DNA of 41,368 nt from Opitutales bacterium (GTDB lineage Bacteria; Verrucomicrobiota; Verrucomicrobiia; Opitutales; T3Sed10-336): contig JAFIGF010000109.1 in NCBI GenBank assembly GCA_020831535.1, forward strand, positions 1-41,368, read 5' to 3'. The notes under the pieces are model-generated. The model saw nothing but the letters and a program-made list of their open reading frames with translations. It was not told the DNA's origin and made no database searches. How positions within the stretch are numbered: position 1 is the first letter of the stretch; each line of letters starts with the position of its first letter. Both the position numbers and the translations under genes were made by a program. Shown piece after piece: positions 33,456 to 41,320 of this stretch.

Positions 33456-34281
33456 ACCCTTTCCCGAATTTCGGTGGTGCGGACGCACTGATCCCGGGCG
33501 CTTCCGTAAGCGCAATGAGGATCATTTTCTAGCGCTCCAATTCGATGCCGAGCAAATCCATTATCTGGGTATGGATGGAACCGAGTCTCTTGCCCGAAAC
33601 GATTTGCTTTTCGCCGTCAGCGACGGCATGGGGGGGCATGGCGGAGGCAATTTCGCCAGCCAGTTGGTGGTGGAAAAACTGGCCCGCATGATGCCGCGCG
33701 CCTTTCGTATGGCGGTGTCTGGCTTTGCCCGGGCGGAAGATGAATTGCTGACCGAACTCTTTTCCCAGATTCATCGCGACTTGGTCTATAATAGCCGCTT
33801 CTATGAGGAAATTCGGGGTATGGGGGCGACTTTGAGCCTGGTCTGGATTGGCCAGGAGAAAACTTTTTTCGCTCATATTGGGGACAGTCGTATCTATCGC
33901 CTGCCCAAAGAAGGGGGCATCGAACAGGTGACTGAGGACCATACTCATGTCGGCTGGTTGTTGCGGCAGGGGAAAATTTCTCCCCTCGAAGCACGCTTGC
34001 ACAAAGGAAAGAATCAATTACAAAAGGCACTTGGGGGCAATTGTAAAGATTCCGATCCTCAAATTGGAACAATTGACCTTGCCCCGGGTGATCGTTTGGT
34101 TCTTTGCAGCGATGGAATTCTGGAAGGCATTGGTGAGGCCGTGGTGGAGAGCGCCCTACGAAAGCCGAACCCCCGTCTCCGCGATCTTCCGGAAGCCCAG
34201 CGCTTGATTCAGGAGGCCACCGAAGGACACAGCAAGGATAATATGACGGCGGTCGTTGTGGAGTATTTGTGTCCGGATTGA
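33442..34281 (+). CDS. PP2C-family serine/threonine phosphatase
   Basis: The product is 279 residues with a complete PP2C/SpoIIE metal-dependent phosphatase domain. Motifs are GRFRKRNEDHFL (19-30), AVSDGMGGHGGG (58-69), GMGATLSLVWIGQEKTFFAH with IGDSRIYRL following, TEDHTHVGWLLRQG, and LVLCSDGILEG. GHSKDNMTAVVVEY closes the domain. The metal-binding aspartates are all in place (in RNED, SDGMGG, CSDG and KDN). There is no membrane segment, so it is a cytoplasmic Stp1-like enzyme. It most probably reverses phosphorylation by the kinase-like protein encoded by the overlapping upstream gene. Confidence 0.94.
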   Translation: MNSNKPFPEFRWCGRTDPGRFRKRNEDHFLALQFDAEQIHYLGMDGTESLARNDLLFAVSDGMGGHGGGNFASQLVVEKLARMMPRAFRMAVSGFARAEDELLTELFSQIHRDLVYNSRFYEEIRGMGATLSLVWIGQEKTFFAHIGDSRIYRLPKEGGIEQVTEDHTHVGWLLRQGKISPLEARLHKGKNQLQKALGGNCKDSDPQIGTIDLAPGDRLVLCSDGILEGIGEAVVESALRKPNPRLRDLPEAQRLIQEATEGHSKDNMTAVVVEYLCPD

Positions 34282-34313
34282 TTTTGGGCCTTCCCGTGCC
34301 GATAGGATCCCCT

Positions 34314-35930
34314 TCAGGTCCGCCGGTCGAAGTGCTTCTTCAGGGTCAGGCGGTGAATTTTCGCATTATGCCGGACGTCGACGGGGAATTTCCGTTTCAG
34401 GAAAAACCTTTCCAGTTTGGCGGAAAGCGGATTTTTCCCGGCCCTTTTTTGCAGGGCCTCAAAAAGGGCTTCTTTTTCCTTTCGTTTGCGGGGCCAGATC
34501 TCCGGCTCCGCCACCAGGGCGGGGACTTGTTCCCCTGCCGGGCCCAGGCCGATGAGGGCGACCCGGTTGACGCCGGGAAAATCCTGAAAAAGACCTTCCA
34601 CGCAATCGGTAAAAACCGGACCGGAGGAAGTGAGCACCTGCTCGGCCGCACGTCCGCAAAACCAGAGTAGGCCTTCGTCGTCAAAATAGCCCATATCGCC
34701 CATGCGGTGCCAGATTCCTTGGTCCGAGGGGATTTTGGCCTTGGCTGTAGCCTCCGGAAGATTGTCGTAGGTTTCCGTGACCACCGGGCCGCGGACGATG
34801 ATTTCGCCAATTTTTCCCGTCGACAGAAAATCCTGGCTGCTGACTTGCTTCCGGGGGGCCTCGTTCCATTCGATGATTTGCACTTCCATTCCCTTTACCG
34901 GTCTCCCCACACAGGTCCCTTTCCCTTGTCGGGTCAAGGCCGAGGTTATTTGTAAGACCTCCTCGCCGGAGATGGAACTGACCGGGAGGGCTTCGGTGGC
35001 ACCGTAGGGAGTGAAGGTTTGGGCCCCGGGGATGTATTTTTGGACTTTCGCGTGAAGAGAGGCCGGGACCGGAGCCCCAGCCATTAAAATCCGCCGGGGG
35101 CCGGGAAGGCGTAAACCCTTTTTTTTCGCATAAGAAGTGATGATCTTCCAAAGAACCGGGGATCCGAAACTGTTGGTGATGCGATCATTTTCCAAGGCCT
35201 CGACGATTTTGGCAGGGTTTACCGTGGCCGGGCGGCTGGGGTTGATCTCGGGAATGATGGTCGTCATGCCCAGGGCGGGATTAAAGAGGGCGAAAACCGG
35301 AAGCATGGGCAAATCGACCTCGCCGGGTTGAATCTCCCAGGTCTCCCGGATCAGGCGAACTTGGGCGTCGAACATGCCATGGGTATAGGTCACTCCTTTG
35401 GCGGGTCCCGTGGAGCCAGAGGTGAAAAGGATGGCGGCTTCGGCGTTTTTATCGCGGGAAACCGCAGGTTCGGAGGATCGTTCCGCAATCTTCACTGATA
35501 GTGCTCCACGACGAATCCAAAGGCGGTTTTTCACCGAATCGAAACTACCCCAAAAAACCCAACTGATCATTTGCCCAACGGGAATCGCTACCAAGGCCTC
35601 CGGGCGGGTATGGCGAACACAGCGCAAAAACCCTCGCAGGCCCATGCCGGGGTCAATAACGATAGGGATGGCCCCCTCCTTGAAGAGGGCAAATACGGTG
35701 ACAATCAGATCCAAGCCGGGTTTAACCAATAAAAGGGTACGGGTTCCGGTTCGGATGCCTTGTTCTTGTAGCGCTTTCCTCCGAAGGCCGACCAAATTGT
35801 CGAGCTCACCAAAGGAATAGGTTTCGTAGGTGAGAGTATCCTTGTTTCGCCGGGGGATTTTGAGCGCCGGGGCCTCGGGGTTTTCTTTTACCTGCTGGTC
35901 CAGAAACCTGGCTACGTTGGTGTTGGTCAT
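34314..35930 (-). CDS. oleC: OleC-like beta-lactone synthetase / fatty acid CoA ligase family
   Basis: The product is 538 residues of the ANL adenylating superfamily. Motifs are ILFTSGSTGPAKGV (167-180), TPYGATEALP (307-316), MGDMGYFDDEGLLWFCGR (410-427) and Lys524 in the C-terminal VRHNAKIHRL. DPGMGLRGFLRCVRHTRPEA and FPVDVRHNAKI are typical of OleC. OleC closes beta-hydroxy acids to beta-lactones in long-chain olefin synthesis with OleA, OleB and OleD. None of those partners is in this window, so it may act in another beta-lactone pathway or as an acyl-CoA ligase. A hairpin lies just before the start codon. Confidence 0.85.
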   Translation of the reverse strand: MTNTNVARFLDQQVKENPEAPALKIPRRNKDTLTYETYSFGELDNLVGLRRKALQEQGIRTGTRTLLLVKPGLDLIVTVFALFKEGAIPIVIDPGMGLRGFLRCVRHTRPEALVAIPVGQMISWVFWGSFDSVKNRLWIRRGALSVKIAERSSEPAVSRDKNAEAAILFTSGSTGPAKGVTYTHGMFDAQVRLIRETWEIQPGEVDLPMLPVFALFNPALGMTTIIPEINPSRPATVNPAKIVEALENDRITNSFGSPVLWKIITSYAKKKGLRLPGPRRILMAGAPVPASLHAKVQKYIPGAQTFTPYGATEALPVSSISGEEVLQITSALTRQGKGTCVGRPVKGMEVQIIEWNEAPRKQVSSQDFLSTGKIGEIIVRGPVVTETYDNLPEATAKAKIPSDQGIWHRMGDMGYFDDEGLLWFCGRAAEQVLTSSGPVFTDCVEGLFQDFPGVNRVALIGLGPAGEQVPALVAEPEIWPRKRKEKEALFEALQKRAGKNPLSAKLERFFLKRKFPVDVRHNAKIHRLTLKKHFDRRT

Positions 35931-35933
35931 GAC

Positions 35934-35963
35934 AAAAAAAAGACTACCTCCTCGAGGTAGTCT
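35934..35963 (-). terminator. Intrinsic terminator abutting the oleC start codon
   Basis: On the minus strand AGACTACCTC and GAGGTAGTCT pair perfectly around a three-base loop and are followed by seven Ts, which end three bases before the oleC ATG. It terminates the small lipoprotein gene upstream. The only GGAGG-like sequence before oleC lies inside the hairpin. Confidence 0.9.
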
Positions 35964-35990
35964 TTCAAATTCAAAAAAGGGGAGGTGCTT

Positions 35991-36251
35991 TTAGTAATCA
36001 GTGTGAGTGATCAGTCCCCAGAAAAAGCTTCGGTAGTTGCCGGATTTTTGAGGTTTGGTTGAATATTCATCCGAGCTGATGTGAAGGGTTGTTGGGGGGA
36101 CAGCTTCATAAGCCGCTTGTTTGGATTCGTAGAGACCGCCAAGAACCAACGTATGGCGTTCATCATTGCCACCTTTATTAGTGGAACATCCAGCAGCAGT
36201 AAGGGCGGCAATTAAAAATGCGAGTAGGGATACTTTTTTATAGAATTTCAT
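35991..36251 (-). CDS. Small lipoprotein of unknown function
   Basis: The product is 86 residues with an export signal (LLAFLIAALTAAGCSTN); Cys22 or nearby is the probable lipidation site. The short mature part (KQAAYEAVPPTTLHISSDEY, then SFFWGLITHTDY) has no known domain. It ends in an aromatic-rich segment. A strong terminator follows it directly, so it is a single-gene unit. The 195-base spacer upstream to 36446 holds its promoter region; I see no other gene there. Confidence 0.78.
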   Translation of the reverse strand: MKFYKKVSLLAFLIAALTAAGCSTNKGGNDERHTLVLGGLYESKQAAYEAVPPTTLHISSDEYSTKPQKSGNYRSFFWGLITHTDY

Positions 36252-36485
36252 AGCTTAGGGTTGCAGTTACCTTTTCCATGGTGAGGAAACTTTAATGTAG
36301 GGCAAGGAGAAAAAGGAAAAATTTTTCCGCGCCCGATTCCTTTTTTTTAAAAGGAGAACCAACGCCGGTTTGCAAAAAAGTTTATGGTAGCTTTATTCCC
36401 CATTTGAAAGGGTTCGGGAGTCAGATCAGGGGCGCAACGGGTTTTCTTGGTGGACTTTTCTTTGGGCTTTGGTAGTGTTGTCATC

Positions 36486-37088
36486 ATGTTAGCAGCACTC
36501 TCATTAATCGTCTTCGTGATTTGCTACCGTCTTTTAGCCTTTTGGCACGGTGATTTCGTGAATTTTGCTCCGGCAATGGCCTTGGTTTTTTGCGGGGCTC
36601 TCTATGCCGGGCAATTTCGCCGGCTCTGGATTGCGCCTTTAGTCGGGCTTTTATTGTCTGATCTCTATCTGAATGCCCAATACGGAGCGCCTTTGTTCTC
36701 CGGGTCCATGGTCGTAATCTACCTGGGCTACCTGCTTGCTTTGCCGATTGGGTTCTGGATTTCGCGCAACAAGAGTTGGCTCACCATTCTCGGCGGCTGT
36801 CTCGGCGCCTCGGTGCTGTTTTATGTTCTCACCAATACGGCTTCCTGGGCTGCTAATCCGGCCTACGTTAAAAGTCTCGGAGGTTGGTTCCAGGCCTTAA
36901 CCGTTGGCGTTCCCGGGCTTCCTCCCACATGGATGTTTTTCCGTTCCTCGGTCTTGAGTGACCTCCTTTTTACCGGCGCTTTCGTCGTCGCGATGGAATC
37001 TGTTTTGGCGGCCCGCGGAAAACCTTCGTTGATGTCTTGGGGCAAAAGCCCCAGCGAACTCAGGGAAAAAGAAGCCCCCGTTGGGTAG
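36486..37088 (+). CDS. Integral membrane protein, DUF6580-like
   Basis: The ATG at 36486 gives 200 residues; TTG 36447 or GTG 36450 would add up to 13. The protein has about five hydrophobic segments, beginning MLAALSLIVFVICYRLL, and the pattern NFAPAMALVFCGALYAG, then APLVGLLLSDLYLN. This combination of a proline-bearing first helix and LLSDL is typical of the DUF6580 family, distantly like substrate-specificity components of ECF transporters. The later segment TNTASWAANPAYVKSLGGW also fits. The transported substrate, if any, is unknown. It is convergent with the pseudouridine synthase gene. Confidence 0.78.
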   Translation: MLAALSLIVFVICYRLLAFWHGDFVNFAPAMALVFCGALYAGQFRRLWIAPLVGLLLSDLYLNAQYGAPLFSGSMVVIYLGYLLALPIGFWISRNKSWLTILGGCLGASVLFYVLTNTASWAANPAYVKSLGGWFQALTVGVPGLPPTWMFFRSSVLSDLLFTGAFVVAMESVLAARGKPSLMSWGKSPSELREKEAPVG

Positions 37089-37114
37089 AGATTTCCTTTG
37101 CCGGTACAGTAGGG

Positions 37115-37870
37115 CTACTTGGTGCGACTGAGCAACTGATTGATTTGCTTCTTGTCGAGGACTCGAACGGCTCCCTTGGGCAAACCCTTCTTGGTAAGGT
37201 TCCCTATTTGAAAGCGTTGTAGCCTTTTTACCAAAAAGCCCACGCCTTCCAAGAGACGCCGGATTTCGCGTTTTCGGCCGTGGTGAAGATGGATTTCCAG
37301 TTCGGTGGATGCTTCGTTCTTTACCGGTGGCAAAAGAACCACTTTCTCCGCTCGTAAAAATTCTCCTTCCGCCTCAAAGCCTTTCAACAATTGTGAGCGC
37401 TTTGAGATCGGAAAAGGTTTGGTAACGGTAACCCGGTATCTTTTGGTGATTGACGCGGAGGGGTGAAGAATGGTGTTGGCCAAGTCTCCGTCATTGGTTA
37501 AGACCACCAAGCCCTCGGAGTTTTTGTCCAGTCGACCGGCGCAGAAAAGGCGAAGTTCGTTCAGGGGAGGGGGGACCAAGTCGAAAACGGTTTTGCCTCC
37601 GTGGGGATCCGCATTGGTGCAGAGGTACCCTTTGGGTTTGTTCACCAGTAAGGTAAGGGGGGCATCTTGTTGTGGTTTTATCCCCCGGCCTTGGCAAACG
37701 ACCTTATCTTTTCCCGGGATGACTTTTTGCCCGATTTCGGCAGGCTTGCCGTTGACCGATACCTCTCCTTCTGTAATCAGAGTTTCGGCGGCTCTACGAG
37801 AGCACACTCCCGCTTGGGCAAGGTATTTCTGTAAACGGACTTCTTCGTTCATCGTCCCATTTAAGATCAT
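37115..37870 (-). CDS. rluB: RsuA/RluB-family rRNA pseudouridine synthase
   Basis: The product is 251 residues; an ATG six codons in (37852) is an equally good start. The N-terminal S4 RNA-binding domain is VRLQKYLAQAGVCSRRAAET and INGxVxVNG-like EGEVSVNGKPAEIG. The catalytic domain carries LLVNKPKGYLCT and AGRLDKNSEGLVVLTNDGDL with catalytic Asp115. The C-terminal HHGRKREIRRLLEGVG is a family signature. RluB modifies 23S rRNA U2605. RluE/RluF/RsuA-type specificity cannot be excluded from sequence alone. It is divergent from the DUF2784 gene. Confidence 0.93.
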   Translation of the reverse strand: MILNGTMNEEVRLQKYLAQAGVCSRRAAETLITEGEVSVNGKPAEIGQKVIPGKDKVVCQGRGIKPQQDAPLTLLVNKPKGYLCTNADPHGGKTVFDLVPPPLNELRLFCAGRLDKNSEGLVVLTNDGDLANTILHPSASITKRYRVTVTKPFPISKRSQLLKGFEAEGEFLRAEKVVLLPPVKNEASTELEIHLHHGRKREIRRLLEGVGFLVKRLQRFQIGNLTKKGLPKGAVRVLDKKQINQLLSRTK

Positions 37871-37976
37871 TCTCCCCTTAGGACAAGAACGGAATCACCC
37901 AAGGTCGCCGATCTTATCGGACGTGCGGAAATCGAATTTTCTGGATTTGTGGGAAGCCTGCGGGAAAATAAAAAGG

Positions 37977-38348
37977 ATGTGGGCTCACGTTTTGGCGCAG
38001 TTGGTTGTTGGGATTCATTTTCTCTTTATTCTCTATGCCTTATTGGGAGCATTGGTGGTTTGGCGCTGGCCCAAAACCGTTTGGCTGCATGTCCCGGTTT
38101 TTCTCTGGGCCGGATTGATCATAATGGGGGGATGGATTTGCCCTTTGACGCCCTTGGAAATCACTCTTCGGGAAAAAGCCGGGCAGGAAGGTTATGATAC
38201 CGGGTTCATTGAGCATTATTTGTTTCGGGTGATCTATCCCGAGGGCTTGACCCGGGGGATGCAGGTTGTTCTGGGGCTCGCGGTGTTTGCCCTGAACGCG
38301 GCGATCTATGGCACCCTCCTGGACCGCTGGCGAAAGGGCAGTGACTAA
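37977..38348 (+). CDS. DUF2784 membrane protein
   Basis: The ATG at 37977 gives 123 residues, the usual size of DUF2784 proteins. The frame is open further upstream but that part overlaps the divergent rluB gene. It has about four hydrophobic helices with the family pattern VVGIHFLFILYALLGALVVW, HVPVFLWAGLIIMGGWICPL, TPLEITLREKAGQEGY and IEHYLFRVIYPEG. The polar family residues (CPLTPLE) are present. The function of the family is not established. Its stop codon overlaps that of the convergent tcdA by four bases. Confidence 0.88.
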   Translation: MWAHVLAQLVVGIHFLFILYALLGALVVWRWPKTVWLHVPVFLWAGLIIMGGWICPLTPLEITLREKAGQEGYDTGFIEHYLFRVIYPEGLTRGMQVVLGLAVFALNAAIYGTLLDRWRKGSD

Positions 38349-39130
38349 GGAAGTTTGTGGGCCAGAAGCCTGCGAATGGCCACCGAGGAGGCGATGAATC
38401 CCATCGTTCCGGTCACAAAGGAGGCCGCGCCCAGCCCGCCGGCACAATCCAGGCGGGTGCCTCTGGTGGGGTCCGCGGGCGGCTTGCACAGGGACGTGGA
38501 CCCATCCGCGGCCGGGTAGCGGGGCAATTCCGGGGAATAAATGGTGGGAATCCGGAAACGCTGCCCGATTTTGCGGGGAAAATGGTGTTTTTGCCGGAGG
38601 ACCTTCCGCGTTCGGGCGAGGAGGGGGTCGTTGCGGGTTTCGGCCAAGTCACAAACGGTGATCAGTTCGGGCAGGGTTTTGCCTCCCCCTCCGCCGGTGG
38701 TGATCACCGGGATGCCCGCGTTCCGGCAGGTCGCCAGAAGGTGGGTTTTGTGGGCCATGCTATCAATGGCATCAACCACCAAATCGGGGGGAAGGCTGAG
38801 CAAGTGGGACGAATTGGTGGCGCTGTAGTAGGTGAGGCGCGGTTCCGCCCGAAGGTCCGGGTTGATGCTCCGGCAGCGCTCGGCGAGGACTTCCGCCTTG
38901 GGCAACCCAATCGTTCCGGTCAGGGCCGGGAGTTGCCGGTTGATGTTGCTCTGGCAAATATCATCCAGGTCGACCAGATCGATGGCCCCCAAGCCGCTGC
39001 GGGCCAGCCCTTCGACCACCCAGGAGCCAACCCCGCCCAGGCCGATGACCATGATCCGGCTCCGGCGGAGGATTTCCAGCTCACGAGTTCCCAACAATCT
39101 CGCGATACCGTCGAAGGATGGGTTTTGCAT
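38345..39130 (-). CDS. tcdA: tRNA threonylcarbamoyladenosine dehydratase
   Basis: The ATG at 39130 gives 261 residues starting MQNPSFDGIARLLG, which matches the family start; an upstream GTG would add 41 basic residues of unlikely sequence. It has the E1-like ATP-binding loop VIGLGGVGSWVVEGLARSG, VDLDDICQSNINRQ, and AIDSMAHKTHLLATCRNAGI. GGGGGKTLPELITVCDLAETRNDPL and CAGGLGAASFVTGTMGF are present in order, given here in part. TcdA converts t6A37 of tRNA to its cyclic form ct6A using ATP. The divergent neighbour is argF. Confidence 0.92.
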   Translation of the reverse strand: MQNPSFDGIARLLGTRELEILRRSRIMVIGLGGVGSWVVEGLARSGLGAIDLVDLDDICQSNINRQLPALTGTIGLPKAEVLAERCRSINPDLRAEPRLTYYSATNSSHLLSLPPDLVVDAIDSMAHKTHLLATCRNAGIPVITTGGGGGKTLPELITVCDLAETRNDPLLARTRKVLRQKHHFPRKIGQRFRIPTIYSPELPRYPAADGSTSLCKPPADPTRGTRLDCAGGLGAASFVTGTMGFIASSVAIRRLLAHKLP

Positions 39131-39261
39131 TCCGTCAAAATCGCTTTGGTCCCGAGTTTTTGGCAAGGGGATTTTGAGGAAATCGCGAGTTTTTCGGTTT
39201 TCTCTTTTCCTTTTGCCCGGAGTAGGTTTCAGTAAGAGGTTTTCTTTCATCACTTTTTACT

Positions 39262-40206
39262 ATGACTAACCACTTTCTGAAAGAAACCGACTTTAGCCGG
39301 GAAACCGCATCCTCGATCTTTGCCTTTGCCGCCGAGGTCAAAGCCCAGCGGGACCAAGGGCACCGGCAGACGCTGGTCGGCCAAAGCTGGGGAATGATCT
39401 TCTCCAAATCCAGTACTCGGACCCGGGTTTCCTTCGAGGTCGCCTTGCGGGAATTGGGGGCCAATCCGATTTTCCTGAACCGCAACGACATCCAACTGGG
39501 CCGGGGGGAATCGGTGGCCGATACCGCAAAAGTGCTTTCCCGTTACCTGCATGGATTGATTGTTCGCACCTACGATCACCAGGATGTGGAAGTCCTCGCC
39601 AGCGAGGGCGGGAAGCCGGTGATCAACGCGCTCACCGACTTCCTCCACCCCTGCCAATTGTACACCGATGTGTTTACCCTTGCCGAAAGGTGGGCCCGGC
39701 CCGGGCAGGATCTCAGGGAAGCCGTTCGCGGCAGGAAAGTCGCTTTTCTCGGAGATTGCGCCTGCAATCTGGCCAATTCCTGGATCCTTGGCGCCGACTT
39801 TTTTGAGATGGAACTCGCCCTCAGTGGTCCGGCTTCTTTCGCTCCGGGCGAAGAAATTGTCAACCTGATGAATTCCGAATCGGCTGGCCCCCGCTATACC
39901 TTTACCCAAGACCCCTATGAGGCCGTGCGGGATGCGGATATGATCTATACCGATGTTTGGGTCAGTATGGGGAAGGAACAGGAATCGGCGGATCGCATCA
40001 AAGACATGCGGCCTTTCGCGGTGACCAAAAACCTCCTCGATGCCGCTAAGCCGGACGTCCTTTTCATGCACTGTCTGCCCGCCTATGTCGGGATGGAGGT
40101 GACGCAGGAGGTGCTGGATGATCCCCGGACGATCATTTGGGATCAGGCGGAAAACCGGCTCCATGTGCAAAAAGCGATTTTGAACGAACTGGCCGGACGG
40201 GGCTGA
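39262..40206 (+). CDS. argF: Ornithine carbamoyltransferase
   Basis: The product is 314 residues. It makes citrulline from ornithine and carbamoyl phosphate in arginine synthesis. The carbamoyl-phosphate loop is SSTRTRVSFE (50-59). RYLHGLIVRTYDHQDVE and LTDFLHPCQLYTD follow. The ornithine-binding loop reads YTDVWVSMG, and HCLPAY (270-275) carries the catalytic cysteine. The motifs identify OTCase rather than acetylornithine carbamoyltransferase. It is followed after 14 bases by prmC, so they are probably co-transcribed. Confidence 0.96.
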   Translation: MTNHFLKETDFSRETASSIFAFAAEVKAQRDQGHRQTLVGQSWGMIFSKSSTRTRVSFEVALRELGANPIFLNRNDIQLGRGESVADTAKVLSRYLHGLIVRTYDHQDVEVLASEGGKPVINALTDFLHPCQLYTDVFTLAERWARPGQDLREAVRGRKVAFLGDCACNLANSWILGADFFEMELALSGPASFAPGEEIVNLMNSESAGPRYTFTQDPYEAVRDADMIYTDVWVSMGKEQESADRIKDMRPFAVTKNLLDAAKPDVLFMHCLPAYVGMEVTQEVLDDPRTIIWDQAENRLHVQKAILNELAGRG

Positions 40207-40220
40207 GGGGTTCCCCTGAT

Positions 40221-41090
40221 ATGCATACGGTTCTCGAGCTACTACAGAAAACCGCGGCGTTTTTTACCGAAAAAGGAGTGCCCCGCCCGCGCTTGGATGC
40301 GGAATGGCTCCTGGCGGATATTCTCGGGCTCAAGCGCATGGACCTCTACCTCCAGTTCGAAAGACCTTTAACCGAACAGGAAGTGGCCCGGTACCGGGAG
40401 AACGTGCGTCGTCGCAGCCGTCGGGAGCCGCTTCAATACATTCTCGGAGAAACGGATTTCCGGGATCTGACCTTGACCTGTGACGCCCGCGCCCTGGTGC
40501 CCCGACCCGAAACCGAGGAATTGCTGGAGATTTTTTTGCAAAAATGGACTGCGTCTTCCCCGGAAAACGGAAGTGCGGGGCCGTTTCTGGATTTGGGTAC
40601 GGGGACTGGTGCGTTGGCCCTTTCGCTGGCCCGGCACTTTCCGGAAGCCCCGGTCTGGGGAGTGGATGTCTCGGACGAAGCCCTTTCGCTGGCCAAAGAA
40701 AATGCCATCCGCAACGGTCTCTCCGAAGAAAAGCTTTTTTGGCGGGAATCGAATTGGTTTGAGGCGATCCCGGCGGAGCAACGTTTTGCCGCGATTTTGG
40801 CCAATCCACCCTATCTCACCGAGGAAGAGTGGGCCTCCGCCGAGCCGGAGGTCAGGGGATTTGAGCCACAAAACGCCCTCGTCGCCCCGGAGGCCGGATT
40901 GGCGGACCTGCGCACCATCATCGAAGAGGCGCCCGCCTATCTCCTCCCTGGTGGCTGGTTGGCCGTGGAAACGGGAATCGCCCACCGCGAGGCGATCGCC
41001 AAGTTAACCCAAAACGACACCTGGGCCCACGCCGAACCCGTCGACGACCACACCCAACGCCCCCGCTATTGGTTTTTGCAAAAAGCCTAG
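40221..41090 (+). CDS. prmC: Peptide chain release factor N5-glutamine methyltransferase
   Basis: The ATG at 40221 gives 289 residues and clears the argF stop by 14 bases. PrmC methylates the GGQ glutamine of release factors RF1 and RF2 with S-adenosylmethionine. The N-terminal helical domain contains PRLDAEWLLADILGLKR and EPLQYILGETDF. The catalytic domain has VPRPETEELLE, the SAM-binding loop DLGTGTGALALSLA (124-137) and NPPYL (195-199). The C-terminal GGWLAVETG is also family-typical. Neither release-factor gene is in the window. Confidence 0.95.
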   Translation: MHTVLELLQKTAAFFTEKGVPRPRLDAEWLLADILGLKRMDLYLQFERPLTEQEVARYRENVRRRSRREPLQYILGETDFRDLTLTCDARALVPRPETEELLEIFLQKWTASSPENGSAGPFLDLGTGTGALALSLARHFPEAPVWGVDVSDEALSLAKENAIRNGLSEEKLFWRESNWFEAIPAEQRFAAILANPPYLTEEEWASAEPEVRGFEPQNALVAPEAGLADLRTIIEEAPAYLLPGGWLAVETGIAHREAIAKLTQNDTWAHAEPVDDHTQRPRYWFLQKA

Positions 41091-41187
41091 CTTCACTTCT
41101 TTGCGAAAGATTTCGGATACTAACCGGTACCGGTTTCCTGCACCGTCTTGTGTGAGACTAGGGTTTTTCCGTGGCACCAGGAGTGTT

Positions 41188-41320
41188 GCGCGCAGGGACA
41201 TGAAGTCCCCGCTCGCTGTCGAAAAGGGGCGACATTTTCGTTTTCCGAAGCATTGCGCACAGGGGCGTAAAGCCCCCGTTCGCTTTTTTGCCCCAAGCGG
41301 GGACCTTGTGTCCCTGCGCG
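41188..41320. repeat. Array of short hairpin repeats, three units
   Basis: Unit 1 (41188-41216) is GCGCGCAGGGAC-ATGAA-GTCCCCGCTCGC. Unit 2 (41255-41283) is GCGCACAGGGGC-GTAAA-GCCCCCGTTCGC. Unit 3 (41297-41320) is the inverse orientation with GGGAC-CTTGT-GTCCC arms and GCGCG end. A degenerate fourth unit seems to start near 41334. The arms change between GGGAC/GTCCC and GGGGC/GCCCC while pairing is kept. No gene is visible in 41091-41368. Confidence 0.7.

Noticed and set aside
37470..37976. Upstream extension of the DUF2784 frame
   Set aside because: It overlaps the divergent pseudouridine synthase gene and adds sequence absent from the family. The ATG at 37977 gives the normal length.
38357..39235. 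292-codon open frame opposite tcdA
   Set aside because: The Gly/Arg-rich, low-structure product is typical of an antisense shadow of a GC-rich gene.
39250..40170. 306-codon open frame opposite argF
   Set aside because: argF has complete catalytic motifs on the other strand, and the antisense product shows none.
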